Of a stretch of DNA of 64,000 bases, positions 18,442 to 29,742 are shown one piece after another. Position 1 is the stretch's first letter, and each line of letters begins with the position of its first letter. The notes below the pieces were generated by a model. That model saw only the letters and a list, made by a program, of their open reading frames with translations, searched no databases and was not told where the DNA came from. Made by a program: the position numbers and the translations under genes. The DNA is from an uncultured Phycisphaerales bacterium (GTDB lineage: Bacteria; Planctomycetota; Phycisphaerae; Phycisphaerales; UBA1924): NCBI GenBank assembly GCA_903929885.1, contig CAIYWI010000118.1:1-64000 (forward strand), given 5' to 3'.

Positions 18442-18504
18442 CGATGAAAGCTTCATTCGGGCCCTCGTCGCGGCCGGGCTCACGCCCGCCGCGTCATGCC
18501 CGGC

Positions 18505-21249
<2,745 letters not shown>

Positions 21250-21646
21250 GTCGTTCAACACCTTTCTCTCGCCGGCTGCACCCTCGCAGCGCGGATGTTC
21301 TTCGTCGGGCCTCTCCCCTGTTCGGGGCAGGTCGCTCGCGACCCCTCGTGCACGCCCTCGGTGCACAAGCTCCCCATGCCGCCCGACTTGCGCCCGCACC
21401 CCATTCCCGAAGGCAAGGCCGACGTTCGCATTCCGATAGGCATGGCCGCGACAGAGGTTCGCACCTCCGAGCGCGGGGAGCATTTTAGCCGCCCGGCCGA
21501 CTCTGGGCACGCCCCCGCGCGACGCCTTCTCGCGCCTCACGCCACAACGCCAACCCCGCTCCAACCCTTGCCACGCCCCAAACCGGCCTTCCACCCACGC
21601 CGCCACGTCGACCGCCCGCATCCACCCTTCCTACCCTTTCCTCCCT
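21250..21646. other. Divergent intergenic region, 397 bases
   Basis: This separates ppdK and the ATP synthase gamma gene. A TAAAAT box on the minus strand (21482-21487) could start ppdK transcription with a leader of about 230 bases, and TACCCT (21632-21637) fits the plus-strand gene. I see no gene or known riboswitch. Confidence 0.5.
21632..21637 (+). promoter_or_regulatory. Candidate -10 box, near-leaderless
   Basis: TACCCT ends 9 bases before the gamma-subunit ATG. There is no Shine-Dalgarno sequence. Confidence 0.4.
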
Positions 21647-22531
21647 ATGGGCAAGACCCGCGAGATCAAGAAGCGCATCAAGGCCGTCGGCAACATCCGT
21701 CGCATCACCAAGACGATGCAGATGATCGCCACGAGCAAGTTCGCCAGGGCCCAACAGGCCTCCTTGGCCACCAAGCCCTACACCGAGACCCTGTTCGACG
21801 TCCTGAGCGAACTCTCCGCCTCGCTCGGCGACGAGATCTCCCATCCGCTCCTGGCCTCGGGCCGCCCCGGCGCCAAGCCCCTCACCCTCGTCATCACCTC
21901 CGACCGCGGCCTGTGCGGCCCGTACAACGGCGGCGTCCTCCGCGCCTTGACCCAGCTCATGCGCGACAACCCCGCCCTCAAGGGCGGCGACATCGAGGTC
22001 GTCGGCAAGAAGGGCCAGAGCTTCCTCCGCTTCGCCGGCTACGGCATCACCCGCCATCACCAGCAGTTCGGCGACAAGCCCACCTACGCCTCCGTCCAGG
22101 AGCTCGCCTCCGAATACATCACCCGCTTCATCGCCGGCGAGATCTCCGCCGTGCGGGTGGTCTACATGAAGTTCCTCAGTGTCGGCCGCCAGGCGCCCAC
22201 CGTGATGCAGCTGCTCCCCTTCGACACCTCCACCGCCGCCAGCAAGGCCGCCGGCGAGAAGAAGGCCGCCGCTCGCCTCTACGAGTTCAGCCCCGACGCC
22301 AAGTCGATGCTCGACGACATTCTTCCGGCCGGCGTCAAGGCCGTGCTCTTCCAGGCCTTCAACGACGCCGTCGTCAGCGAGCACATCGCCCGCATGGTCG
22401 CCATGAAGGCCGCCACCGACAACGCGGGCAAGGCCGGCAAGCGCTACACCCTCATCTACAACCGCGCGCGTCAGGCCCAGATCACGACGGAACTCACCGA
22501 GATCATCTCGGGCGCCGCCGCCCTGGAGTGA
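21647..22531 (+). CDS. atpG: F1Fo ATP synthase gamma subunit, isolated
   Basis: This 294-residue protein is the central rotor shaft of F1 ATPase. Both conserved termini are present: KKRIKAVGNIRRITKTMQMIATSKFARAQ (start shortened here to KKRIKAVGNIRRITKTMQM, residues 8-26) and the C-terminal EHIARMVAMKAATDNA with YNRARQAQITTELTEI. The middle Rossmann-like part includes ITSDRGLCGPYN. It therefore looks functional. Normally this gene sits between atpA and atpD, but here no other ATP synthase gene is present; the next gene, 28 bases on, is a methyltransferase. It could be the only gamma gene moved out of its operon, or a second copy. Confidence 0.93.
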   Translation: MGKTREIKKRIKAVGNIRRITKTMQMIATSKFARAQQASLATKPYTETLFDVLSELSASLGDEISHPLLASGRPGAKPLTLVITSDRGLCGPYNGGVLRALTQLMRDNPALKGGDIEVVGKKGQSFLRFAGYGITRHHQQFGDKPTYASVQELASEYITRFIAGEISAVRVVYMKFLSVGRQAPTVMQLLPFDTSTAASKAAGEKKAAARLYEFSPDAKSMLDDILPAGVKAVLFQAFNDAVVSEHIARMVAMKAATDNAGKAGKRYTLIYNRARQAQITTELTEIISGAAALE

Positions 22532-22559
22532 ACCCGCCGCCTCCCCTTCGGCCCCCCGC

Positions 22560-23324
22560 ATGCGCAACCGCAAGACCTACGAGCGGGCCGACGTCGTCGG
22601 TCGCTACGCCGTCGCCTCGGACCTCTTCGGCGCCGAGCGCGTCCTGCTCGACCGCTGGACTCCCACCCTCGCCGAATGGTCGATGCTCGACCTGGGCGTC
22701 GGCGGCGGCCGCACCGCCCTCCACTTCGCCCCTCGCGTCCGCCGCTACGTCGGCACCGACTACGCCCAAGGCATGGTCGATGCCTGTCGCCATCGCTTCG
22801 CCGACCACCCCGACTGGCGCTTCGAACACTGCGACGCCCGCGACATGACCCGCTTCGAGGAGGCGAGCTTCGACCTCGTCCTCTTCTCCTTCAACGGCCT
22901 TGACTACATCAGCCACGACGACCGGCTCAAGGCCCTCGCGCAGATCCGCCGCCTCCTCAAGCCCAACGCCATCTTCGCCTTCTCGGCTCACAACCTGAAC
23001 GCCGCCCACCACGCCCTCCGCTGGCGCCGCACCGGCGCCATCTCCCGCCTCCCCGCCGACCTCGCCCGCTGGCTCCTCCTCCGCCTCTACAACGCCGGCA
23101 CCCTCACCACCGCCGCCAGCGCCCCATACACGCGCCTCAACGACGGCACCTATCGCTTCGGCCTTCGTACCTACTACATCCGACCCGCCGCCCAAATCGC
23201 CCAACTCAAGGCCGCCGGCTTCACCGCCATCGAGCTGCTCGCCCAAGGCACCGGCGAAGACCTCACCAACAACCCCGACAACCAGGACGCAGCCCCGTAT
23301 TACGTCTGCCATCGTGCCGAGTGA
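22560..23324 (+). CDS. Class I SAM-dependent methyltransferase
   Basis: This 254-residue methyltransferase transfers a methyl group from S-adenosylmethionine to an unknown acceptor. Motif I is MLDLGVGGGRTALHF (42-56), the acidic residue that binds the ribose is in VGTDYAQGM (64-72), and motif IV is FDLVLFSFNGLDYISHDD. The C-terminal half is larger than the minimal fold and aromatic, suggesting a small-molecule or lipid substrate. The gene begins 28 bases after the ATP synthase gamma gene without a visible ribosome-binding site, so the two are probably co-transcribed. Confidence 0.88.
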   Translation: MRNRKTYERADVVGRYAVASDLFGAERVLLDRWTPTLAEWSMLDLGVGGGRTALHFAPRVRRYVGTDYAQGMVDACRHRFADHPDWRFEHCDARDMTRFEEASFDLVLFSFNGLDYISHDDRLKALAQIRRLLKPNAIFAFSAHNLNAAHHALRWRRTGAISRLPADLARWLLLRLYNAGTLTTAASAPYTRLNDGTYRFGLRTYYIRPAAQIAQLKAAGFTAIELLAQGTGEDLTNNPDNQDAAPYYVCHRAE

Positions 23325-23376
23325 ACGAAACGCTCGCACGAGAGGCAACACGCGCAAAGACCCACAACCCCGCCAC

Positions 23377-23460
23377 GACGCACGCCGCCCGGAGGGCGGA
23401 CGACCGTTGCCGCGGGTGACCGAACCCGCTCCGCGGGTGAGGGAAACTCGTGGAAGGGCC
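23377..23460 (+). repeat. Family B structured repeat
   Basis: This copy has GCCGCCC/GGGCGG, then CCGCGGGT, ACCCGC/GCGGGT and ACTCGTGG, ending GGAAGGGCC. It lies after a plus-strand gene and is not adjacent to a stop codon on either strand. Confidence 0.8.
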
Positions 23461-23488
23461 CCGATCCGCGCCGCACGCCCGCACGTGT

Positions 23489-23547
23489 CCGTGGGCTCGC
23501 CCGCAAAGCCGGGCAGCGCACCGCGGCTCCATCTGGTGCGCCCCAAA
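23489..23547 (-). repeat. Family A REP-like palindrome, GGAG variant
   Basis: A reversed copy whose tetranucleotide reads GGAG in place of GTAG, with CCGCGG in place of CCGTGG. It lies 28 bases after a family B repeat. Confidence 0.75.
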
Positions 23548-23652
23548 GCGGGCGACACATCGCGCCCCGCCCACGTTCGCGAGTAAAAACCACCGCCTCT
23601 TCACGGAAATCACATCGCCGGCGGCACGCGCCTCGCGTCAACAATCTCCCCC

Positions 23653-25257
23653 ATGCTCCACGCCCTCGCCGCCGCCTGCCTCCTTGCCCAACCCGGCGCA
23701 TCCCTCCCCTCCATGAAGCCCCTCGCCGGCGCGGAGCGCTCCGCCTTCAAGGCCTCCTCCACCAACGCAGAGGTCGAGGCCTTCTGCGACGCCATGCCCG
23801 TCGCCGCCGCCCTCGTCCGTCGCCTCTCCCTCGGCAAGACCCATCAAGGCCGCGACATCCCCATGCTGGTTGTCGCCGACCCGCCCGTCGCCTCCCTCGA
23901 AGACGCCCTTGCCCGTGCCGCCATGCCCGACGTGCTCACCGTCGTCGCCATCGGCAACATCCACGCCGGCGAAGTCGACGGCAAGGAGGCCCTGATGATG
24001 CTCACGCGCGACCTGGCCATGTCGCGCGACCCCATCCTTCAGCGGCTTGTGCTCATCGTCGTCCCCAACTTCAACCCCGACGGCAACGAACCCTTCCGCA
24101 CCGGCAACCGTCCCGGGCAGGACGGACCCGAACTCGGCCAAGGCAGCCGCGAGAACGCGCAAGGGCTCGACCTCAACCGCGACTTCATCAAGCTCGACGC
24201 CCCCGAGACCCGCGCCCTCGTCGACCTCCTCCACCGCTGGAAGGCCCACGCCTTCATCGACGCCCACACCACCGACGGCTCGTTTCACCGCTACATCATG
24301 ACCTACGCCGGCCCCAAGCACCCCGCCGGCGACGCCTCCATCATCACCCACGTGCGCGACACGCTGCTCCCCGCCATCGGCAACCGCTTCCGCGAGACCG
24401 AACGCCCACGCGGCTGGGATTCCTTCTTCTACGGCAACTTCCCCCACGAGTTTGCACCCGCCGCGGCGGGCGACGAACCGCGAGCCCACGACCGCTGGGA
24501 GACCTTCCCCGCCGAACCCCGCTACGCCACCACCTACGTCGGCCTTCGCTCGCGCGTGTCCATCCTCACCGAGTCCTACTCCTACGCGCCCTTCAAGGAT
24601 CGCGTCGAGGCGCAACGCTCCTTCATCCGCGCCTCGCTGCAACAGCTGGCCGACGACGCCGTTTCGCTGCGGGCGCTCATCGATCGCGCCGACGCGAGAG
24701 CGCTCGCCTGCGTCGACGAACCCGTCCCCGTGCGAACCGAGATGATCGCGGCACCCGATCGCGTGCTCGTGAAGGGCTGGGTCGAACGCATCGAGAACGG
24801 CCGCCGCGTGCCCACGCTCGAGACCATCGACCATGAGGTGGAGCACTTCGACCGCTTCAAGGGCACGGTGCACGTCCGCCGCCCCTTGGGCTGGGTCCTC
24901 TCGCCCGAGTGCCCTCAGGACGTCCTCGACCGGTTGCACATGCACGGCATCCGCACCGAGCGCATCGACTCGCCGCGTGAGATGAACCTCTCGACCTACG
25001 CCATCAAGAGCGCCAAGCCGGCCAGCCGCGTCTTCCAGAACCGCGTGCTGGTCCGCATCGACGCCGAACCGGGCGAACCTGCAATCACGCAAGTCCCCCC
25101 GGGCAGCACGATCGTGCCCGCCGCCCAGGAACTCGGCCACCTCGCGCTCATGATGCTCGAACCTGCGAGCGAGGACTCCCTGGCGACCTGGGGCTTCCTC
25201 GACGAGTTCCTTCGCGAGAGCTCGCCGGCCTTCCCGATCCGCCGCTGGGAGCGGTGA
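23653..25257 (+). CDS. M14 family zinc carboxypeptidase, exported
   Basis: This 534-residue metallocarboxypeptidase of family M14 removes C-terminal residues from peptides or peptidoglycan stems. Zinc ligands are His104 and Glu107 in GNIHAGEVDGKE and His205 in IDAHTTDG. The substrate-binding Arg is in GLDLNRDF (173-180), and the general base Glu probably lies in ILTESYSYAPF near residue 310. A short N-terminal hydrophobic segment (MLHALAAACLLAQPGA) suggests export. The C-terminal 200 residues form an extra domain seen in M14 proteins of this size. The gene is followed by a long AT-richer gap marking the edge of an accessory region. Confidence 0.88.
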   Translation: MLHALAAACLLAQPGASLPSMKPLAGAERSAFKASSTNAEVEAFCDAMPVAAALVRRLSLGKTHQGRDIPMLVVADPPVASLEDALARAAMPDVLTVVAIGNIHAGEVDGKEALMMLTRDLAMSRDPILQRLVLIVVPNFNPDGNEPFRTGNRPGQDGPELGQGSRENAQGLDLNRDFIKLDAPETRALVDLLHRWKAHAFIDAHTTDGSFHRYIMTYAGPKHPAGDASIITHVRDTLLPAIGNRFRETERPRGWDSFFYGNFPHEFAPAAAGDEPRAHDRWETFPAEPRYATTYVGLRSRVSILTESYSYAPFKDRVEAQRSFIRASLQQLADDAVSLRALIDRADARALACVDEPVPVRTEMIAAPDRVLVKGWVERIENGRRVPTLETIDHEVEHFDRFKGTVHVRRPLGWVLSPECPQDVLDRLHMHGIRTERIDSPREMNLSTYAIKSAKPASRVFQNRVLVRIDAEPGEPAITQVPPGSTIVPAAQELGHLALMMLEPASEDSLATWGFLDEFLRESSPAFPIRRWER

Positions 25258-26423
25258 TGGGCGGGGAAGGGCGTTGACCACAGTCGCGGCATGCAACGTG
25301 CAGCACACTTCGACAAGATGCTCGACCTGTTGCAAACACCCCTCACAGGTGTCGAGAGGGTGAACCATGATCATCGCATGGTTCTTGACCCGACATCCGT
25401 CGGATTGCATCCGCCTCTTCGAGTGCCCGATCCTGAAAAAAGATTTGAAATTTGAGTTGACTCGCTTGCGGATGACCGACGTCGCTCGAAGAAACCGGCA
25501 GGAACGCGACGTCAACCCAGTCTCATGCACGGCCAGTGATGTCGCATGACAGCAACGTTCATGCGTCGATCGCGATGAAACACGTCGATTATGCCTAAAA
25601 TAAGGCCAAAACAGTTGACTTTGCAATGGTGCGCGGCATAAGATGTCGTGCAGGCTGTTCGATTTCATCGGAGTTGATCTTCCTTCAAGTTCCTCCCGCT
25701 CCGGCCTTCACCCTCAACCTGATCGCGGCACGATCCGAGTCCGTTTCGGCTCCTGTCGCCTGCATCGCCTCCGGAACTGGGCGACACGTGATCGATCGTG
25801 CGGCATGACCGCGCCTCGAAGGAGGCGGGACGCGACATGCCCCCGCGGGAACCCCCCGCGGCTCCCGTGGACCGAACCGGTTGGACCTGATGGAGGTGAT
25901 GGATGGAAGTGACAGAGAGATGGATGGAGCGACCGACCGACAACCCGATGTCCAAGCCAAACCGATGCATTCGCCTGCCCGCGCATGTTCGGCCCCTCCC
26001 CATGCCGCTGGCGTGTGGCCTCCCGAGGCGATGCGTTGGGAACAAGACTCGCTGCATGTTGTTATCTGAGCGGAAAGTGGCCTTTCACACGAACATTTGG
26101 CGGCGTTGCGTCGTAAGGCGTGTCTGCCGCCGCACGGTCGCCCGAAACTCCGGCTCTCTCGATCAAGCAGACCTTGATCTCGCCGTCTCCGCTCGATCCC
26201 GTGCCCCTTCAGTCCACTCTCGACCAGATCCGAATCGCGTTCGGCCTCTGTCATTGTCGCGCGACTCTCGCCGGTGCAACCCCGACTCCCCGGGTTCCAA
26301 GCGTCGGCGTCTCGACGCGGCCCGGCATCGCCTCGACCTCTCCACCAACGTGGTGCTGAAACACCACATTCGTGCATCAACCAGCATCGACACCCACTCC
26401 GACCGAAAGGACACACTCCAGCC
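25258..26423. other. Long non-coding stretch upstream of the accessory operon
   Basis: About 1.17 kb has no convincing gene. It is AT-richer than its surroundings, with runs such as CCTGAAAAAAGATTTGAAA near 25431-25449 and ATGCCTAAAATAAGG near 25591-25605. It contains the best sigma-70-like promoter of the window at 25615. Short frames here (for example 25367-25549 and 25903-26427) have mixed third positions and Cys/Arg/Ser-rich translations, so I do not call them. A long leader or an undetected RNA is possible. Confidence 0.5.
25615..25644 (+). promoter_or_regulatory. Sigma-70-like promoter of the accessory operon
   Basis: TTGACT (25615-25620) is followed after 18 bases by TAAGAT (25639-25644), with an AT-rich stretch directly upstream like an UP element. 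Transcription would run toward the small-gene operon, leaving a leader of almost 800 bases. Confidence 0.5.
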
Positions 26424-26642
26424 ATGAGCGATCAACCGAAAGACACCTGGGTCCCCCACACCGACGGCGTGAAAGTCTGGGCCGTCAACACCCGCACCGG
26501 CAACTCGCGCCAACTTCTCGACGACCGCAGCTCCCGCATCGTCAGCGTCCATTCCACGGGCGAGGAAATTGGCATCGTTCTTGCAAACGGTCGAACCCGC
26601 GTCTGGAACCCTCGCACCGACTCCCTCCGCACCTTCCTCTGA
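26424..26642 (+). CDS. Small protein of unknown function, first gene of accessory operon
   Basis: This 72-residue protein has no family I recognise. It shows two similar strand-rich halves, one with VKVWAVNTRTG and one with TRVWNPRTDSLRTF, which look like single blades of a beta-propeller or a small beta-barrel. It has no signal peptide or membrane segment. GAAAGGA lies 13 bases before the ATG. It heads six small genes that lie close together on the plus strand ahead of the SbcD/SbcC-like genes. Confidence 0.6.
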   Translation: MSDQPKDTWVPHTDGVKVWAVNTRTGNSRQLLDDRSSRIVSVHSTGEEIGIVLANGRTRVWNPRTDSLRTFL

Positions 26643-26685
26643 ACCCGCACCACGCCCACGCGCCATTCAGGAGAAACCCCAGCCC

Positions 26686-27333
26686 ATGCCCAGTCTCTCC
26701 ATCCGCCAGATCACCGAACTCATCGATCGCTCCTCGCTCGCCTTCAAGCGTGTCGAGGGCACCGACCACGACGCGTACACCCTCGTCTGGCCCACGCAGA
26801 CCTCCGAGTTCACGATCGACCTCCTGCTCGACGGGGACGAGGACGACGACGAGGACACCTTCATGGCGGTCGAGGTCACCAACGCGCTCACGATCCCCAT
26901 CGACCACCCCGAAGCCGTCATCATCTATCACGAACTCCTCGCCCGCACCGGCTTCAACTCCGACATGAAGCTGTCCTTCAACTCCGGGTCCGGCCGCGTC
27001 AGTCTCTTCATCATCCGCGAGACTCCCGAGGAGGCCATCACCGACTCCGAGAATCTCGACCGCTTCGAATCCGTCATCACCCGCTTCGCCGGCGACGTCT
27101 GCCGCATCCTCGATCACGTCGACGATGCGGTCGCCACCGGCAAGACCCGCCAACGCCGCCAGGTCGAGAAGTTCGACGCCGACGTCTGCAAGCTCTTCGC
27201 CGATGCCTGCGATCAGTTCGCCGGCCGCCTCTCGGTCGAGATCCCGCCCCGAGTCCCCCTCGCCGTCAAGTCCCCCGCCGCCCCCGCGCCCCCCACGACC
27301 TCGAAGTCGCCCAACATCGATCGCCCGAACTGA
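26686..27333 (+). CDS. YbjN-like protein
   Basis: This 215-residue acidic cytoplasmic protein has an N-terminal part (about 20-130) in the order of the YbjN / type III secretion chaperone-like fold: acidic DGDEDDDEDTFMAVEV, then LLARTGFNSDMKLSFNSGSGRVSLFIIRETP, then a helix with LDRFESVITRFAGDVCRIL. YbjN-like proteins act as chaperone-like or regulatory factors. The assignment is inference from pattern. The C-terminal 40 residues are Pro/Ala-rich and disordered. AGGAG lies upstream of the ATG. It is the second gene of the accessory operon. Confidence 0.6.
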   Translation: MPSLSIRQITELIDRSSLAFKRVEGTDHDAYTLVWPTQTSEFTIDLLLDGDEDDDEDTFMAVEVTNALTIPIDHPEAVIIYHELLARTGFNSDMKLSFNSGSGRVSLFIIRETPEEAITDSENLDRFESVITRFAGDVCRILDHVDDAVATGKTRQRRQVEKFDADVCKLFADACDQFAGRLSVEIPPRVPLAVKSPAAPAPPTTSKSPNIDRPN

Positions 27334-27408
27334 ACCGTCCGACCATCTCCCCGAACAACGCCCCGGACAACGCCCCGGACACAGCCGACCTCGCCCAGGA
27401 ACACACGA

Positions 27409-27921
27409 ATGAACAACCAACCCACCGAAGACACCGGCGACCTCACCCACCCCTGCCCCCACTGCGGCAGCGATCACGAATGCTGCGACCACCTCATCGT
27501 CCAGGTCGAGTGGACCGACATGCTCCCCTACGCCCTCGACACCGACGCCATGGAGCAACTCACCACGCGTCTCGCCAAGGCTGTCGTCGCGCTCGTCGAT
27601 GCCGATGCCGTCGAGACCGCCCTCGCCGATCCCAAGGTCGGCAAGCCCCTCGCCGCCCTGCTCGGGCATGAAGACATCGACTGCCTCGACCCCGACGACA
27701 TCGAGGGCAGCCAGTGGAACGGGGCGACGCTGCAGTACTGGCTCGATGTCGCCGCCGCCCAGCCCGGCTGCACCCTCGACAAGTGGGATTATCTCGCCGA
27801 CGGTCCCGGCGGCTCGTGCTCCTTCGAGTCCATCTACGCCAAGGAAGGCGAGGCCGCCTTCGCCGCCATCGTCAAGCAGGTCAAGGCCGACATCGCCACG
27901 CTCAAGCGACTGGCGACCTGA
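27409..27921 (+). CDS. Zinc-ribbon-bearing protein of unknown function
   Basis: This 170-residue acidic protein begins with a compact Cys/His cluster, CPHCGSDHECCDH (residues 16-28), likely a zinc-binding knuckle. The rest is helical and acidic, with SQWNGATLQYWLDVAAAQPG in the middle, and matches no family I know. AGGA lies 10 bases before the ATG. The 27358-27382 stretch just upstream holds a short direct repeat of CGCCCCGGACAA. It is the third gene of the accessory operon. Confidence 0.6.
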   Translation: MNNQPTEDTGDLTHPCPHCGSDHECCDHLIVQVEWTDMLPYALDTDAMEQLTTRLAKAVVALVDADAVETALADPKVGKPLAALLGHEDIDCLDPDDIEGSQWNGATLQYWLDVAAAQPGCTLDKWDYLADGPGGSCSFESIYAKEGEAAFAAIVKQVKADIATLKRLAT

Positions 27922-28127
27922 TCGTCGAACCACAACGCCGCTCCGGCGCCAACGCCGGCCCATTCCGCCGACCCCCGCGGGGCCGGTCGGATGTCCTTCG
28001 CCCCGAGCCGCCCCGAGCCTGCCTCAAGAAAATGTCGGAATCCGTTGCCGCTGGAGGGCAAATCAGCCCCGCTCGACCGCCTGATGACATGAAGAACAGC
28101 CCCACCAGCAACACCCCGGAGCCCCTC

Positions 28128-28511
28128 ATGAACGCCATGTCCATGCCCGCCACCTGCACCCCCGCCCTCGACGACCTCTGCCCCGACACCATCGCCTCCG
28201 CGATCTGGTTCGAGTTGCCCTGCGTCGCCCTCGTCCCCGCCTCGACCGGACCCGTCGCCCTGAGCCAGGCGGAACTCCTCTGCGAGTTGGCGGCATACGC
28301 CTCGCTCTTCCGCCTCGCCTCCTTCAGCTTCTCCGCCCGCAGCGGCGAGGTCCTCTGCCACTGGCACGGCACGCCCGAACTCGACGACCCGGACCTTCTC
28401 GCCGCCGAGGTCCGCCGCGAGATCGCCCTCATCCGCCGCCTCGCCAACGGCGACGGCCCGCGAAGAGCCCTCCTCGCCGACCTGCCGGAAACGCTCGCCA
28501 TGGCCGCCTGA
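28128..28511 (+). CDS. Small protein of unknown function
   Basis: This 127-residue cytoplasmic protein has no recognised domain. It is mostly helical and ends with VRREIALIRRLANGDGPRRALLADLPE. The start at 28128 is chosen because GGAG lies 8 bases upstream; an in-frame ATG at 28089 has no ribosome-binding site. It is the fourth gene of the accessory operon, 28 bases before the next gene. Confidence 0.55.
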   Translation: MNAMSMPATCTPALDDLCPDTIASAIWFELPCVALVPASTGPVALSQAELLCELAAYASLFRLASFSFSARSGEVLCHWHGTPELDDPDLLAAEVRREIALIRRLANGDGPRRALLADLPETLAMAA

Positions 28512-28539
28512 ACCCCGCACCCCTCCGGACGCCTCCTCG

Positions 28540-29040
28540 ATGATCGACACCCTCACCCTTCCCCGCGACCGCTTCGACCTCGCCGCCTTCATCGGTGCGT
28601 ACCTCGCGAGCCCGATGTGGGACGACCCCAATCACGCCTGCGGCTGTCTCACGTACTTCCAGGACTGGCGGGCCGTCCCCATGCCCAATCACGATCTCGT
28701 CGACCCGCTCGAACTCCTCGAGGCCGGCCACAAGGTCCACTTCCCCATGCACGTCTGCCCCGTCGACGACACCTTCCTCGCCATCAGCGGCGACACGCTC
28801 GACTCCGACGATCTCGATGTCGGCATCGGCGACACCTATGGCTGGGTCGCCCAGATCATCGACGAACGATTCGAACTCCACCCATCTCTGTACGACGCCA
28901 ACTCCGGCCCCTTCCCCCGCACCCGCCCGGACACCGACTGCAGCATCGTCCAGCCACTCATGCTCGCCTTCGTTCGCCAGTTCATCCGCCCCGAATCCGA
29001 CGCCGCCAACTCACGCTCCGCACCGAGAAACCACCCATGA
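28540..29040 (+). CDS. Protein of unknown function
   Basis: This 166-residue acidic protein has a Cys pair in NHACGCLTYFQDW (about 31-43) and a regular alternation of charged loops and aromatic strands. There is no signal peptide or known motif. Its stop overlaps the next start codon as ATGA, so translation of the two is probably coupled. It is the fifth gene of the accessory operon. Confidence 0.55.
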   Translation: MIDTLTLPRDRFDLAAFIGAYLASPMWDDPNHACGCLTYFQDWRAVPMPNHDLVDPLELLEAGHKVHFPMHVCPVDDTFLAISGDTLDSDDLDVGIGDTYGWVAQIIDERFELHPSLYDANSGPFPRTRPDTDCSIVQPLMLAFVRQFIRPESDAANSRSAPRNHP

Positions 29041-29519
29041 ACAAGACTTTCCAAGAGATGATCGACGATGCCTCGAAGCTCAACCCCGCCGTCGCCGCCG
29101 TGGGGTTCCACCTCTGCGAACCCGAGTCCTTCACGGCCGTGTTCCAGTGGTTTCGCACGTTCGAGGCGGCCAAGCGATACCTCATCGACGTCCTGCCCGT
29201 CATCGCCGCCAACCCGCACGACGAACCCGAACTCGACGCCGAGGTCAATGCCTGCCGAGCGCGGGTCGAACCCATCATCGCCCCGCTGGCCGACGCCGCC
29301 GCCTTCACGCCCGATGTCCTGGACGCCCTCGAGGAGGCGCTCATCGACCAGCGAGTCTCGTGGGTCGGCAGTCTCGACGACCTCTGCACTTCCTCGAACC
29401 CATGGTGCGAGACCTTCCGCGAGGAGTTCCGCCAGGACGACGACGAACCCGACGGACGCCCCGTCGCGGCTTCCGAACGGGCCGACTTCCTGACCCACGT
29501 CAGGGAGTACGCCCACTGA
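29037..29519 (+). CDS. Protein of unknown function
   Basis: This 160-residue acidic, helical protein has no recognised family. It starts at the ATGA overlap with the preceding gene. Phrases such as FQEMIDDASKLNPAVAAVGFHL and RVSWVGSLDDLC show no catalytic motif. It is the last of the six small genes; a gap of 223 bases with its own TATACT box separates it from the SbcD-like gene. Confidence 0.55.
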   Translation: MNKTFQEMIDDASKLNPAVAAVGFHLCEPESFTAVFQWFRTFEAAKRYLIDVLPVIAANPHDEPELDAEVNACRARVEPIIAPLADAAAFTPDVLDALEEALIDQRVSWVGSLDDLCTSSNPWCETFREEFRQDDDEPDGRPVAASERADFLTHVREYAH

Positions 29520-29560
29520 ACTGCGTCACGCCTCGGGCTCTATTTCCCACCTTTGCATCC

Positions 29561-29566
29561 TATACT
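29561..29566 (+). promoter_or_regulatory. Candidate -10 box upstream of sbcD-like gene
   Basis: TATACT is the closest match to the -10 consensus in this gap and lies about 175 bases before the sbcD-like start. It could give separate expression of the nuclease genes. Confidence 0.35.
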
Positions 29567-29742
29567 CCCAATCTTGTTCGGGTTCATCGCACGCGGCGCA
29601 TGGCCTGGTTCGCCACACAAAAGGCGCAAATCCGAACCCGGCAACGTCACGCCGCCCCGCAGATGGCGTCATGGACAGGTGAAGCCCGCCCGACGCCCCG
29701 AATGAGCCGCCCGACGGCCGCACGCCCCCAAGGACCCACGAC

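Larger units (their letters stand above)
23325..23652. other. Intergenic region, 328 bases
   Basis: This stretch is mostly filled by a family B repeat (23377-23460) and a reversed family A repeat (23489-23547). The remaining bases hold no gene; the peptidase start follows. Confidence 0.7.

Noticed and set aside
25903-26427. A 174-residue frame that overlaps the next start as ATGA
   Set aside because: The overlap is attractive, but its third codon positions are far less GC-rich than in real genes here and the translation is Arg/Ser/Cys/His-rich without a fold. It is left out as a gene.
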